NCBI RefSeq assembly: GCF_900499075.1 | Contig: NZ_UIHC01000004.1 | Coordinates: 1 to 64,000 of the forward strand | Source of the DNA: Roseinatronobacter ekhonensis | GTDB lineage: Bacteria > Pseudomonadota > Alphaproteobacteria > Rhodobacterales > Rhodobacteraceae | Reading direction: 5' to 3' | DNA length: 64,000 nt | Part shown: piece after piece, positions 48,995 through 58,765 of the stretch | How the letters are laid out: the number at the start of each line of letters is the position of its first letter | Numbering within the stretch: position 1 is the stretch's first letter | Translations under genes and position numbers: made by a program | Notes under the pieces: generated by a model | The model's input: only the letters and a program-made list of their open reading frames with translations | Told to the model about the DNA's origin: nothing | The model's database searches: none

Positions 48995-49702
48995 ATGACC
49001 ATCCATATCGGGGCCGAGCCGGGCCAGATTGCCGAAACCGTCCTGATGCCGGGCGATCCCCTGCGCGCGAAATGGGCGGCCCAGACGTTTCTCGACGCGC
49101 CCGAATGCGTCAACGAGGTGCGCGGCATGCTGGGCTATACCGGCACATGGCGGGGCAACCGGGTCACGATCCACGGCTCTGGCATGGGCATGCCGTCGCT
49201 GTCGATCTATGCCAATGAGTTGATCCGCGACTATGGGGCCAAGCGGCTGATCCGTGTCGGCTCGGCGGGTGCGATGCAGCCGGATGTCGCGGTGCGCGAC
49301 ATCGTACTGGCGCAGGGCTGCACGGCGATCTCCACCCCCTCACGCGGGATATTGCGCGAAGTGAACCTTGCACCGCTGGCCGATTTCGACCTGCTGCTGG
49401 CCGCGCACAAGGCCGCCAAGGATACCGGCGCACAAGTGCATGTCGGCAACATCTATTCCTCGGACGTGTTCTATGACGAACGGCCCGATCTGAACGAGAT
49501 CATGCAGCGCCATGGCGTTCTGTGTGTCGAGATGGAAGCCGCAGAGCTTTACACCCTCGCCGCGCGCCACGGCGTACAGGCGCTGGCGGTCCTGACAATC
49601 TCCGATCACCTGCTGACCGGCGACGCATTGCCTGCCTCGGAGCGCGAACAAAGCTTCGGCCAGATGATCGAAATCGCGCTGAAGGCGGCGTTCGAGGAGT
49701 AG
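48995..49702 (+). CDS. deoD: Purine-nucleoside phosphorylase (DeoD type)
   Basis: Hexameric enzyme that splits purine (deoxy)nucleosides with phosphate, 235 residues. Motifs are [41 protein letters not shown] and [11 protein letters not shown], and the substrate segment [35 protein letters not shown] with the catalytic aspartate. GAAGGAG precedes the ATG at 48995; an upstream ATG at 48971 (MRPKKECF) is less likely. Confidence 0.93.
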   Translation: MTIHIGAEPGQIAETVLMPGDPLRAKWAAQTFLDAPECVNEVRGMLGYTGTWRGNRVTIHGSGMGMPSLSIYANELIRDYGAKRLIRVGSAGAMQPDVAVRDIVLAQGCTAISTPSRGILREVNLAPLADFDLLLAAHKAAKDTGAQVHVGNIYSSDVFYDERPDLNEIMQRHGVLCVEMEAAELYTLAARHGVQALAVLTISDHLLTGDALPASEREQSFGQMIEIALKAAFEE

Positions 49703-49849
49703 GCGCGCTTGGGTGGCCTAGGTGGCACATTCGCCACAGGGCGCGGGTGCCGGGAAAGGCAGGGGCGTTCGGCGCTGGATCAATCTGTCGGATTCGCGGT
49801 ATCCACGGCTTGAGGCAGGCAAAAACAGGCAACCACAATAGGTTGCACC

Positions 49850-50557
49850 ATGAACTTCATCTCTCGGCGCGGGTTTATCGCGTCTGCGACATCCGCGATT
49901 GCACTGGCCGGTTGCCAGAGCACCACGCAATCCGGCACCACCACGCGCACCACGGCGGACGGTCGCCCCATCGCCACAACCCGGGCTGAGCCGTTGAACG
50001 CGGTTGCGGCGCGCTTCGGGATAGAGCCGGTCAATTACGCCGCCCGCCCAGATGGCCCGCACGAGATGCAGGCGGCAGGTGTCAGCATGCTTGCGCCCGA
50101 ACATCACCGCCAGGTCGTGCCTTACAGTGGTCCTTACAAGCAGGGCACCCTTGTCATCGACAACGGCAAGCGGCAGTTGTTCCTGATCCTGAGCGAGGGC
50201 CACGCGCTGCGCTACGGCATTTCCGTGGGGCGCGAAGGGTTCACATGGCGCGGCAGGGGCACGATCTACCGCCGGGCGCACTGGCCCACATGGACACCCA
50301 CGGCGAACATGATCCGCCGCACCCCGGCGCTGCGCGAATATGCGGGCGGTTATCCGGGCGGGCCAAGTAACCCGCTGGGCGCGCGCGCGCTGTATTTGCT
50401 GACGGGCGGTGCGGATCGCGGCTACCGTATTCACGGCACGCCGGAATGGTGGCTGATCGGGCAATATGTGTCCTCTGGTTGCATTCGCATGATCAATCAG
50501 GACGTCGCGGATCTGTATGAACGCGTGCCCAACGGCGCGCGGGTCATCACGATCTGA
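49850..50557 (+). CDS. L,D-transpeptidase (YkuD family) lipoprotein
   Basis: A 235-residue wall enzyme making L,D-crosslinks or attaching proteins. The signal SRRGFIASATSAIALAGCQ has a twin-arginine-like start and a lipobox (cysteine 22). The YkuD domain covers about 95-235, with the active-site HGTPEWWLIGQYVSSGCIRM (histidine, then S-x-G-C). The 147 bases before it hold nothing that I can support beyond the leader. Confidence 0.9.
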   Translation: MNFISRRGFIASATSAIALAGCQSTTQSGTTTRTTADGRPIATTRAEPLNAVAARFGIEPVNYAARPDGPHEMQAAGVSMLAPEHHRQVVPYSGPYKQGTLVIDNGKRQLFLILSEGHALRYGISVGREGFTWRGRGTIYRRAHWPTWTPTANMIRRTPALREYAGGYPGGPSNPLGARALYLLTGGADRGYRIHGTPEWWLIGQYVSSGCIRMINQDVADLYERVPNGARVITI

Positions 50558-50781
50558 CACACGCAACGGTCCCGAAAGGGTTTGGTGCAAGATGGCTGCC
50601 GGGGTCGGGATCGCGCACGGGCGCGGCACCGCTTTCTGTTGAAATCTACGGAACAGACGGTGGTGCTCCCTGCGACGTCGGGTGTCGCAACGGCTAAAGC
50701 GCGGGCGTGACGCTGCCGTAACATTCGCTTGAGTTCCTTGCCCGAGCGCCTATCCTGCGGCGCAGCATCAAAGGGGCTAGA

Positions 50782-53319
50782 ATGCCGAAATACCTCACCC
50801 TCACCGATTATGCCTTGATCACCAATTCCGCCCCGATCAAGCGACAGACGCATGGCTGGCGGGCCAAGTGCCTGCAACGGCTTGTCCGGCTGGACATGCC
50901 GGTGCCGCTGACCATTGCGCTGTCATTCGGTGTGGTGCGCGAGATCGCAACTGGCGCACAGATGAACCTGCGGCATTTGCTGGGGCATTTTCCCGAAGGA
51001 CAGCTTTTGTCGGTGCGTCCGAGCGCCGAACTGCCCCAATGGGGCGGGCCGGCGGCAGTGCTGAATATCGGGATGAATGACGCGATGCACGAAAAGCTGT
51101 CGGCCAGCCATGGTGAAGATGTGGCGACCGCGCTTTACCTGCGTTTTGTGCAGTCCTTTGCGCAGCATGTCGCCCGTCTGGACCCGGACATGTTCGATGT
51201 CGATGTCCCGACGCGTGCGGCGCTCGATGCGGCGCTGCGGGCCTACGAGGATGAGATGGAAGACCCGTTTCCGCAATCGGTTGCGCAACAACTGGCCGAT
51301 GTCCTGCGCTCCATGGCGCGCGCGTGGGAAGGGACATCTGCGCGGCTGTTGCGGCAGGCCAAGGGCGCCCCGGTCGATGCGGGGCTGGGGCTTGTCGTGC
51401 AGGCCATGGCCGGTGGTATGGGCGTGGGCTACGGCACGACGGATGAGTGTGGCGTGGGCATGATCCGTTTCATCGACACCACGACAGGTGCTCCGCAGGT
51501 GATGGGCCGGTTTCGGCCTGACCGCGAGCGCCAGGACGACGAGGTATTGTTCCTGACCAAGGATGCGCGTGGCCCATCGCTGGAAGAGCGAAGCCCCGAT
51601 GCTTTCGCGCAATTGCTGGAATACGGCGCGAATGCTCGCAAGCGCCTGCGCGAGGAGATGGAGATCGAATTCACGCTGGAAGATGGCAAGCTGTGGATAC
51701 TCGACGCGGTCACGGTGCCGCGGTCGTCGCGCGCCGCGGTCCGCGTGGTGGTCGATCTGGCCAATGACGGTGTTATCCTGAGAGACGAGGCGCTGAGCCG
51801 GATCGCGCCGAAGGCATTGGGCGAATTGCTGCATCGTCAGGTCGATACCAAGGCCCGCCCGACCGTTCTGGGGCGCGGGATTGCCGCCAGCCCCGGTGCG
51901 GCTGTGGGGCGTCTGGTATTCACCTCTGCCGCAGCCCAGGCGAGTGCGGCGCGGGACGAGCCCTGCATTCTGGCCCGGCGCGAGACCACGCCGGAAGATA
52001 TTCGCGGCATGCATGCCGCCAGTGCCGTGCTGACCGAACGCGGCGGCATGACCAGCCACGCCGCCGTTATCGGGCGCGGATTGGGCGTGCCGTGTGTGGT
52101 GGGCGCATCGCAAATCACCATTGATGCGCGGCGCAAGATCCTGCGCTCCAACGGGCATACCTTGGCAGAGGGCGATCTGATCACCATTGACGGCACGAAC
52201 GGGCTGGCACTGGCAGGCGAGGTGGCGCTGCTTGAACCCGCGCTGGATGACCGCTTCACCACATTGCTGGACTGGGCGGATGCGCGGCGCGATATCGGCA
52301 TCCGTGCCAATGCCGACACCCCCGCCGACGCGCGGATCGCGCGCGAGTTCCGCGCCCAAGGCATCGGGCTGTGCCGGACAGAGCACATGTTCTTCGAGGA
52401 AGACCGCCTGACGCTGATGCGCGAGATGATCTTTGCGGATACGTCAGAGGACCGACGCGACGCGCTGGACCGCTTGTTGCCCATGCAGCGTGCCGATTTC
52501 ATCGACCTGTTCGAGATTATGCAAGGCCAGCCTGTCTGCATCCGGCTGTTCGATCCGCCCTTGCACGAATTCCTGCCGCATTCGCGCGAGGGGATGCGCT
52601 TTCTGGCCGATGCGCTGGACAAACCCTTGTCCGAAATCACCCGGCGGGCCGAGGCGCTGGCCGAATTCAACCCCATGCTGGGCATGCGCGGGGTGCGGCT
52701 TGGAATTACCATCCCAGAGATCTACGAAATGCAGGCCCGCGCCATATTCGAGGCCACGATCGAGGTGACGCGCCGGGGCGCGCCTATCGTGCCAGAGATC
52801 ATGATCCCGCTGGTATCTGCCATGCGCGAGGTCGAACTTGTTAAATCGCGCATTGACGCCTGTGCCGCGCAGGTGCGCGGGCGCGCAGGTGTTGATTTTG
52901 ATTACAAACTGGGCGTTATGGTCGAAACTCCGCGTGCGGCGCTGCGCGCCGATGACATCGCCCAACACGCGGCGTTTTTATCCTTTGGCACCAACGACCT
53001 GACGCAGATGACCTATGGTCTGTCGCGCGATGATGCGGGGCGTTTCATGTCGGATTATGTGCAACAGGGCGTGTTTGCCGAAGATCCGTTCCATACCCTA
53101 GACGAGGACGGGGTCGGCGAGCTGCTGCGCTTGGGTGCCGCGCGCGGTCGCAAGTCGCGTGACGATCTGACGCTGTCCATCTGTGGCGAGCATGGCGGAA
53201 GCCCCGAAGCGATCCGTTTTTGCCGTGATCTGGGCTTTGATTACGTCTCTTGTTCACCGTTCCGGGTGCCGGTGGCACGACTGGCGGCGGCACAGCTTGT
53301 CATCGCAGAGCAGGGCTAG
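50782..53319 (+). CDS. PPDK-like phosphoenolpyruvate-binding protein with diverged ATP-grasp domain
   Basis: An 845-residue relative of pyruvate, phosphate dikinase. The phosphohistidine domain is clear (LTERGGMTSHAAVIGRGLGVPCVVG, near 420-440), and so is the PEP domain (GLCRTEHMFF near 532, MLGMRGVRLG, and ICGEHGGSPEAIRF with the catalytic cysteine near 805). The N-terminal nucleotide domain (1-320) is diverged: where PPDK has a VRSGA-type segment it has LLSVRPSAELPQW, and the glycine-rich loops GAGLGLVVQAMAGGMGVGYG are changed. It may transfer phosphate with partners or act as a regulator. Proper PPDK is usually 870-900 residues. Confidence 0.8.
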   Translation: MPKYLTLTDYALITNSAPIKRQTHGWRAKCLQRLVRLDMPVPLTIALSFGVVREIATGAQMNLRHLLGHFPEGQLLSVRPSAELPQWGGPAAVLNIGMNDAMHEKLSASHGEDVATALYLRFVQSFAQHVARLDPDMFDVDVPTRAALDAALRAYEDEMEDPFPQSVAQQLADVLRSMARAWEGTSARLLRQAKGAPVDAGLGLVVQAMAGGMGVGYGTTDECGVGMIRFIDTTTGAPQVMGRFRPDRERQDDEVLFLTKDARGPSLEERSPDAFAQLLEYGANARKRLREEMEIEFTLEDGKLWILDAVTVPRSSRAAVRVVVDLANDGVILRDEALSRIAPKALGELLHRQVDTKARPTVLGRGIAASPGAAVGRLVFTSAAAQASAARDEPCILARRETTPEDIRGMHAASAVLTERGGMTSHAAVIGRGLGVPCVVGASQITIDARRKILRSNGHTLAEGDLITIDGTNGLALAGEVALLEPALDDRFTTLLDWADARRDIGIRANADTPADARIAREFRAQGIGLCRTEHMFFEEDRLTLMREMIFADTSEDRRDALDRLLPMQRADFIDLFEIMQGQPVCIRLFDPPLHEFLPHSREGMRFLADALDKPLSEITRRAEALAEFNPMLGMRGVRLGITIPEIYEMQARAIFEATIEVTRRGAPIVPEIMIPLVSAMREVELVKSRIDACAAQVRGRAGVDFDYKLGVMVETPRAALRADDIAQHAAFLSFGTNDLTQMTYGLSRDDAGRFMSDYVQQGVFAEDPFHTLDEDGVGELLRLGAARGRKSRDDLTLSICGEHGGSPEAIRFCRDLGFDYVSCSPFRVPVARLAAAQLVIAEQG

Positions 53320-53424
53320 GCCACCGGGCTGGACTTTTCCCGCGTTTTTCGGTATCCCTCAACATAATGTGATGCTGCAAACAAAATGGGCGGGACGCGC
53401 ACATCCGGTGCGCCATGATGATGT

Positions 53425-54489
53425 ATGGGTTTTCGACTGCTGAACAATCTGCACTCCGAGCGTTTACGCGCAGTTTTCGGGGCGGCACCTTTGGGTGCGG
53501 TCAAGGGGCGTGACGCGGCACGGGCGTTGGCGGCGCGGCGCTGGTATCGGACCCCGACTCTGATCGGCGTCTGGACGATTTCGCTTTTAGCGGCAATGCC
53601 CGGCATGGGATCATCTGTTGCGGATGCCACGTTGAACGACCGTGCGCGCAGTGCGCTTGTATTGGCCTCTATGGCAAACACCAATCCGGCCACACGCGTC
53701 ATGACGCAGGTTGCCCCCGATGCAGCCCCGGTGGTGCGCATGGTGCGGCTGGACAGCCCCGATATTGGCTATACCGTCGGCGATGCCCCCGGCGCGCTGA
53801 TGTGGTTGCAAGACGACATGACGGCACCGTCCCCGAAAGAGGTTGATCTGAGCCGTTTGCACGCCGCGTGGCTCTCGGCCTTCGCGCCCGAAGGCACGCT
53901 GCGCCCCAAGGCCCGCCCCGAGCAGGCGGCGCCCAGCCTGTCCACCAGCGGTGTGATCGCGGCCCCGGATGCCGTGACACCGGATTTCGTCGCCTTGGAT
54001 AAAAGTCTGATGCCTGTAGCGCGCCCCGAGGGGCTGTCGCGCCGCGCGATAAAGTATTCGCGCGACTGGCTGCGCCGCGTCGCCCTGCGCGCTCCGTCCG
54101 AGCAAGAGGCTTGTCTTGCCACCGCGATTTACCACGAAGCGCGGGGCGAAACGCTGAAAGGTCAGTTTGCGGTGGCAGAAGTAATCCTGAACCGCGTCGG
54201 GTCGCGCAAGTTTCCAAACAGCATTTGCGGCGTCGTGTTTCAGGGCGTCAAAGCGGGCCGCTATGGCGGATGCCAGTTCAGCTTTGCCTGTGACCGCAAA
54301 ACCGACGCCTTGCGCAATGGGTCCGCCGCCGATCTGGCGAAACGCATCGCGCAGGTCATGGCCGATGGCGGGCATCGCGGTCTGACATCCGGCGCGCTTT
54401 ACTTCCACACCACGGCGGTCAGCCCGTCCTGGTCGCGCCGCTTTACCCAGACCACCCAAATCGGCGCGCATCTGTTCTATCGCGGCTGA
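53425..54489 (+). CDS. SleB/CwlJ-type cell wall hydrolase
   Basis: A 354-residue envelope protein: a membrane or signal segment near residue 50 (TLIGVWTISLLAAMPGMGS), a long spacer of about 150 residues, and a Hydrolase_2 (SleB) domain at about 225-354 with AIYHEARGETLKGQFAVAEVILNRV (catalytic glutamate in HEARGE), ICGVVFQGV and GALYFHTTAVSPSW. The family cleaves peptidoglycan. The gene lies 105 bases after the PPDK-like gene. Confidence 0.88.
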   Translation: MGFRLLNNLHSERLRAVFGAAPLGAVKGRDAARALAARRWYRTPTLIGVWTISLLAAMPGMGSSVADATLNDRARSALVLASMANTNPATRVMTQVAPDAAPVVRMVRLDSPDIGYTVGDAPGALMWLQDDMTAPSPKEVDLSRLHAAWLSAFAPEGTLRPKARPEQAAPSLSTSGVIAAPDAVTPDFVALDKSLMPVARPEGLSRRAIKYSRDWLRRVALRAPSEQEACLATAIYHEARGETLKGQFAVAEVILNRVGSRKFPNSICGVVFQGVKAGRYGGCQFSFACDRKTDALRNGSAADLAKRIAQVMADGGHRGLTSGALYFHTTAVSPSWSRRFTQTTQIGAHLFYRG

Positions 54490-54612
54490 AACGGTGTCAG
54501 CCCGGCGGGCGGCGGTGTCGCATTGGCGCACTCATGCGGCGTAATCACATGTTGCCGGTGCGGTCGTGGCGGTTAAGACTGCCGCTATGACAGATGCTGA
54601 AAGCCCGACCGC

Positions 54613-55527
54613 ATGAGCACCGATATCCGACTGGCCTTTGCCCATCCCGAAGCCCGCGCCGAGGCGTCTGCTCCTGCTGACCCGCGGGACCGCATTTCGC
54701 TGCGCGACCATCTGGCAGAGGTCGAGATCGGTGCGTTTCAGGCGGAACGCGGGGTGCGCCAGCGCCTGCGGTTCAATGTCGTGGTGGAATTGCGCCCGCA
54801 TCCCGAACCGCTGGAGGATGATGTCGACCGCATTCTGTCCTACGACCGGATAACAGAAGCGATTGCCGCCGCGCTGGCCGAAGAACGCCTGAACCTGCTG
54901 GAAACGCTGGCGGAGCGCGTTGCGGCGCGCATTCTTCATGAGCCGCAGGCCATGCGGGTCTTTGTGCGCGTTGAAAAACTGGATCGCGGTCCCGGTGCGC
55001 TTGGCGTGGAAATCGTGCGCACCCGCGCGGCGGTGCCGCTGCGAGAGGTGACGTCTTCGGGGCAAGAAGAGGCGGTGCATCCGCTTGTGGTTTATCTGGA
55101 CAACGCCACGATTGCGGGATCGGCGCTAGCGGCCACGCTGGACGGGCTGGAAGCACGCGGATTGCCGGTTATCCTGTGCGTGGGCATGCCGCCAGAGGGC
55201 GCGCCCGAAGTAGCGCTGCGCGCGGTGCAGCGCCGGATAGACCTGTTGGCAATAGAGCAGAATGCTTGGCGTCTGGCCGCGCTGGATGCGCGTTGCGTGG
55301 TCGTGGCCAGCCGCACCGAGATTGACTGGGCGATGAAGCAGGGCCAGACCATTGTCTGGGCGCCGTCGAAGCTGATCCTCGATTCGACAGACAGCCCCGA
55401 TTGCAGCCCACGCGACGGGGCGGCCCTTGCGCTCTGGCTGGCCGAGCATATGGCCGCCGACCGGTTTCTGGCCCCCAGCGGTCTGGCTGTGCCGCCGGGC
55501 AGCCATATGGTGCTTGAGCGCTTCTGA
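54613..55527 (+). CDS. Dihydroneopterin aldolase (FolB) fused to an amino-acid-kinase-like domain
   Basis: A 304-residue fusion. Residues about 24-145 are FolB: RISLRDHLAEVEIGAFQAERGVRQRLRFNV, then ILSYDRITEAI and LNLLETLAERVAARIL with the conserved glutamate, followed by VRVEKLDRGPGALGVEIVR. Residues 157-304 are a second alpha/beta domain with LVVYLDNATIAGSA and RIDLLAIEQNAWRLAALDARCVVV, and a STDSPDCSPRDGAALALWLA segment that recalls amino-acid kinase folds. The second assignment is tentative. folP follows 43 bases downstream, so both serve folate synthesis. Confidence 0.75.
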   Translation: MSTDIRLAFAHPEARAEASAPADPRDRISLRDHLAEVEIGAFQAERGVRQRLRFNVVVELRPHPEPLEDDVDRILSYDRITEAIAAALAEERLNLLETLAERVAARILHEPQAMRVFVRVEKLDRGPGALGVEIVRTRAAVPLREVTSSGQEEAVHPLVVYLDNATIAGSALAATLDGLEARGLPVILCVGMPPEGAPEVALRAVQRRIDLLAIEQNAWRLAALDARCVVVASRTEIDWAMKQGQTIVWAPSKLILDSTDSPDCSPRDGAALALWLAEHMAADRFLAPSGLAVPPGSHMVLERF

Positions 55528-55569
55528 GCGGGGTTGCGCCTGCGCCGCTGCTGCGGCAACAGATAACCT

Positions 55570-56586
55570 ATGACCTATACCCTGCCGATCTTGCGCCCCG
55601 CCGCAACAGCCCCCGATGATGCGCCCACCTTTCGGGGCCAGAGCGCGTTACGGCTGGTGGGGGTGCAAGACCTGTCGCGCGACGGCACGCTGACAGAGCG
55701 GGCGGTCGATGCAAATCGGGACGCTGTCTTTCTGGCCGCGCCTGCGCCGCTTGCCGGTCTGGCCATGACCCGCCCCGCGATCATGGGGATCGTGAATGTC
55801 ACACCCGACAGTTTTTCGGATGGCGGGCGTTATGCTAGCCATGACCGCGCGCTGGCCCATGCGCGGCTGTTGCTGCAAGAGGGGGCGGATATACTGGATA
55901 TCGGCGGCGAATCCACGCGCCCCGGCGCGGTCGAGGTCGCGGTAGAGGATGAAATAGCCCGCACAGCGCCTGTCATCGCGGCATTGCGGGCCAACGACGT
56001 GCGCGCCCCGATTTCGATCGACACGCGCAAAGCCGCCGTGGCGCGTGCGGCACTAAAGGCGGGCGCCGATATCGTGAACGATGTGTCAGCCCTGACATGG
56101 GATCGTGACATGGGCCCTCTGGTGGCGGATGCGGGCGTTCCGGTGTGCCTGATGCATGCCCAAGGCACCCCCCAGACTATGCAAAAAAACCCTAAATACA
56201 ATGATGTACGCTTTGATGTTCATGACCGGTTGATAGGTGCTTTGCGCCGCGCAGAGGCAGCGGGAATCGCGCGCGGGAATGTCATACTCGACCCCGGAAT
56301 CGGGTTTGGCAAAACCGTTGGGCATAATCTTGCGCTTCTGTCACATCTGGCAATGCTGCATTCTGCGGGCTGTGCTATACTTTTAGGCGCATCGCGCAAA
56401 AGATTCATCGGCACGATTTCCGGCGCGGATGATACCGACGCGCGTCTTGCCGGATCGCTGGCGGTCGCGTTACAGGGTGCGGCGCAGGGTGCGCAGATTT
56501 TGCGTGTGCATGATGTAATTGAAACACGGCAGGCATTGTCAGTATGGCAGGCCCTAAGTGAAAACCAAGAAAACGGCGGGACATGA
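55570..56586 (+). CDS. folP: Dihydropteroate synthase
   Basis: Target of sulfonamides: condenses pABA with dihydropterin pyrophosphate, 338 residues. An N-terminal extension of about 70 residues precedes the barrel start [18 protein letters not shown]. Further motifs are [50 protein letters not shown] and [11 protein letters not shown]. It overlaps glmM by ATGA, the folP-glmM pairing known in bacteria. Confidence 0.95.
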   Translation: MTYTLPILRPAATAPDDAPTFRGQSALRLVGVQDLSRDGTLTERAVDANRDAVFLAAPAPLAGLAMTRPAIMGIVNVTPDSFSDGGRYASHDRALAHARLLLQEGADILDIGGESTRPGAVEVAVEDEIARTAPVIAALRANDVRAPISIDTRKAAVARAALKAGADIVNDVSALTWDRDMGPLVADAGVPVCLMHAQGTPQTMQKNPKYNDVRFDVHDRLIGALRRAEAAGIARGNVILDPGIGFGKTVGHNLALLSHLAMLHSAGCAILLGASRKRFIGTISGADDTDARLAGSLAVALQGAAQGAQILRVHDVIETRQALSVWQALSENQENGGT

Positions 56587-57926
56587 CGAAAAAACTGTTC
56601 GGAACCGATGGGGTGCGCGGCACCGCAAACACCTATCCGATGACGGCTGAAAACGCGTTGCGCATTGGCGCGGCGGCGGGGCGGTATTTTCGCCGCGATG
56701 GCAGCAATGGGCACAGGGTGGTCATTGGCAAGGACACGCGTCTGTCGGGCTATATGATCGAAAACGCGCTGACAGCGGGGCTGACCAGCACCGGGATGAA
56801 CGTGCTGCTGCTGGGACCGTTGCCGACACCTGCTGTCGGGTTCCTGACGCGGTCCATGCGGGCGGATCTGGGGATCATGATTTCAGCCAGCCATAATGGC
56901 CATCAGGACAACGGGATCAAGTTTTTCGGACCTGACGGGTTCAAACTGTCGGACGACGCCGAGGCCGAGATCGAGGCGATCATCGCCGGAGATATCGCGC
57001 TTGCGCAGCCGGCCAATATCGGGCGGGCCAAACGCATCGAGGACGCGCGCGGGCGCTATGTGGAATACGCCAAAACCACCTTGCCCAAGGGCAAATTGTT
57101 TTCCGGGATGAAGGTGGTGGTCGATTGCGCAAATGGCGCGGCCTACAGCGTTGCGCCGCAAGTGTTGTGGGAATTGGGCGCAGAGGTGGTCGAGATCGGG
57201 GTGCACCCCGACGGCAAGAATATCAACCTTGACTGCGGCTCCACCCATCCGCGTGTCTGTGCCGCCAAGGTGCTGGAAACCGGCGCCGATCTGGGGATCA
57301 CGCTGGATGGCGATGCCGACCGGTTGATCCTGATCGACGAGCGCGGCCAGATCGCTGATGGCGACCAGATCATGGCGCTTTTTGCGGACCGCTGGGCGCA
57401 GGAACAACGCCTGCTGGACGGTGTTCTGGTTGCTACCGTGATGAGCAATCTGGGGCTGGAGCGCTTTCTGGAAGGGCGCGGCCTGCGGCTGGAGCGCACT
57501 TCTGTCGGCGACCGCTACGTCGTGGAACGGATGCGTCAGGGCGGCTGGAACCTTGGCGGCGAGCAGTCGGGCCATATTGTCATGACCGATTACGCCACCA
57601 CCGGCGACGGGCTGATCGCGGCGCTGCAATTCATGGCGTTTCTGGCCGAAAGCGGCAAGCCCGCGTCCTTGTTGACCCGCAGCTTCGAGCCTGTGCCCCA
57701 ATTGCTGCGCAACCTGCGTTACGGCCCCGGTGTGGACCTGTTGGCAGAGGCCAAGGTCGTGGCCGCCATAGATGCCGGGCGCGACCGTCTGGCCGGGCAG
57801 GGGCGTTTGCTGATCCGCAAGTCGGGAACCGAACCCTTGGTCCGTGTCATGGCCGAATGCGAGGATGAAGGTCTGATGGTGCAGGTCGTGGGCGACATTA
57901 TTACAGAGATGGAATCTGTCGCCTAA
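56583..57926 (+). CDS. glmM: Phosphoglucosamine mutase
   Basis: Makes glucosamine-1-phosphate for peptidoglycan and lipopolysaccharide, 447 residues, the normal length. Motifs are [36 protein letters not shown] (phosphoserine in SASHN), the metal loop [12 protein letters not shown] and [10 protein letters not shown]. It overlaps folP by four bases and ends overlapping the convergent cyclotransferase-like gene by four. Confidence 0.95.
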   Translation: MTKKLFGTDGVRGTANTYPMTAENALRIGAAAGRYFRRDGSNGHRVVIGKDTRLSGYMIENALTAGLTSTGMNVLLLGPLPTPAVGFLTRSMRADLGIMISASHNGHQDNGIKFFGPDGFKLSDDAEAEIEAIIAGDIALAQPANIGRAKRIEDARGRYVEYAKTTLPKGKLFSGMKVVVDCANGAAYSVAPQVLWELGAEVVEIGVHPDGKNINLDCGSTHPRVCAAKVLETGADLGITLDGDADRLILIDERGQIADGDQIMALFADRWAQEQRLLDGVLVATVMSNLGLERFLEGRGLRLERTSVGDRYVVERMRQGGWNLGGEQSGHIVMTDYATTGDGLIAALQFMAFLAESGKPASLLTRSFEPVPQLLRNLRYGPGVDLLAEAKVVAAIDAGRDRLAGQGRLLIRKSGTEPLVRVMAECEDEGLMVQVVGDIITEMESVA

Positions 57927-58483
57927 AGGCTGATCCGCGCCACCCGCAGGTTTTGCAAATACCCGTCGACCACATCCCGCAAATGCGCGGCAACAGGCCG
58001 CGCGCGCGGGTAATGCGGCGCGGCGCGGTCGTCCAGAACAGGGGCCCATCCGGTGGTCGTGTCGAAAAATCGCGCGACCCCGTCCAGCCCGAATTCCAGC
58101 GCGAACCCTTCGACCACCACGTCCAGATAGCTCAGCTTGATCGGGGCGTCATGGCTGGCGGGGTGTCCGTCTTGCGGGGCGATGGCGTATATCTGCGCGG
58201 GCCGCACCGGCCCTTGCGCAAAGGCCCCCGCGCCAAGCGCATGGCGCTGGTAGCCGGTTTCGCGGATATCCAGCGCCGCCCAATCATTGCCCGGCACCCG
58301 TGCCACCAGCCCGTCGATCTGCGCGCCCGCATCAGGCACCACGCTCAAAAACGGTCGCCCCAACCCCCGCGCCATGCGCCATTCGCGACGCCAGCCGCGA
58401 ATCGTGACCTTGTCCGCATCGGGGTAGCTATGGGTATGGCGGTTGACCAACGACCCGTAACCAAAGAAAAAAGCATCTTCCAT
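57923..58483 (-). CDS. Gamma-glutamylcyclotransferase-like (AIG2/GGCT-fold) protein
   Basis: A 186-residue protein with the cyclotransferase loop [14 protein letters not shown] near residue 6 and a following barrel ([15 protein letters not shown] and [15 protein letters not shown]). The start at 58483 ([13 protein letters not shown]) places the motif at the N-terminus; the frame continues upstream into the riboswitch region but that is not coding. The substrate is unknown. It is unlike the ChaC-type protein at 15214. Confidence 0.75.
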   Translation of the reverse strand: MEDAFFFGYGSLVNRHTHSYPDADKVTIRGWRREWRMARGLGRPFLSVVPDAGAQIDGLVARVPGNDWAALDIRETGYQRHALGAGAFAQGPVRPAQIYAIAPQDGHPASHDAPIKLSYLDVVVEGFALEFGLDGVARFFDTTTGWAPVLDDRAAPHYPRARPVAAHLRDVVDGYLQNLRVARISL

Positions 58484-58575
58484 GCCGCATATGTGTGCCA
58501 AGTGTCGGCCCAAGGCAAGGGGCTGCGAAAAAGCTTGCAAACCCGACATGCAATCCGCTACCAAACCCATGCAGA

Positions 58576-58730
58576 CACGGGAGACGTTGGACCCGCGCCA
58601 AGGCCGAAGGAGCAACCGCCCCGGTAAACTCTCAGGCAAAAGGACCGGTCTGCAAGAACACTCTGGAGAGTGGTGCCTCGCGCACCCGCCGACGGGATAA
58701 CGATCTCAGGCGCAAGGACAGAGGGGGTGG
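58576..58730 (+). ncRNA. Tandem glycine riboswitch
   Basis: Two aptamer-like units lie in the gcvT leader. Unit 1 (about 58576-58653) has GGGAGA, CCGAAGGAGCAA and CTCTCAGGCAAAAGGAC, the hallmark glycine aptamer core. Unit 2 (about 58660-58730) repeats the pattern with GGAGAG, GCCGACGGGATAACGATCTC and CAGGCGCAAGGACAGAGGG. Glycine binding normally switches on gcvTHP. The linker is short, as usual for tandem forms. Confidence 0.9.
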
Positions 58731-58765
58731 GCGCGCGTGTCGCGCAAACCTAGAAAGGGGCCGGA

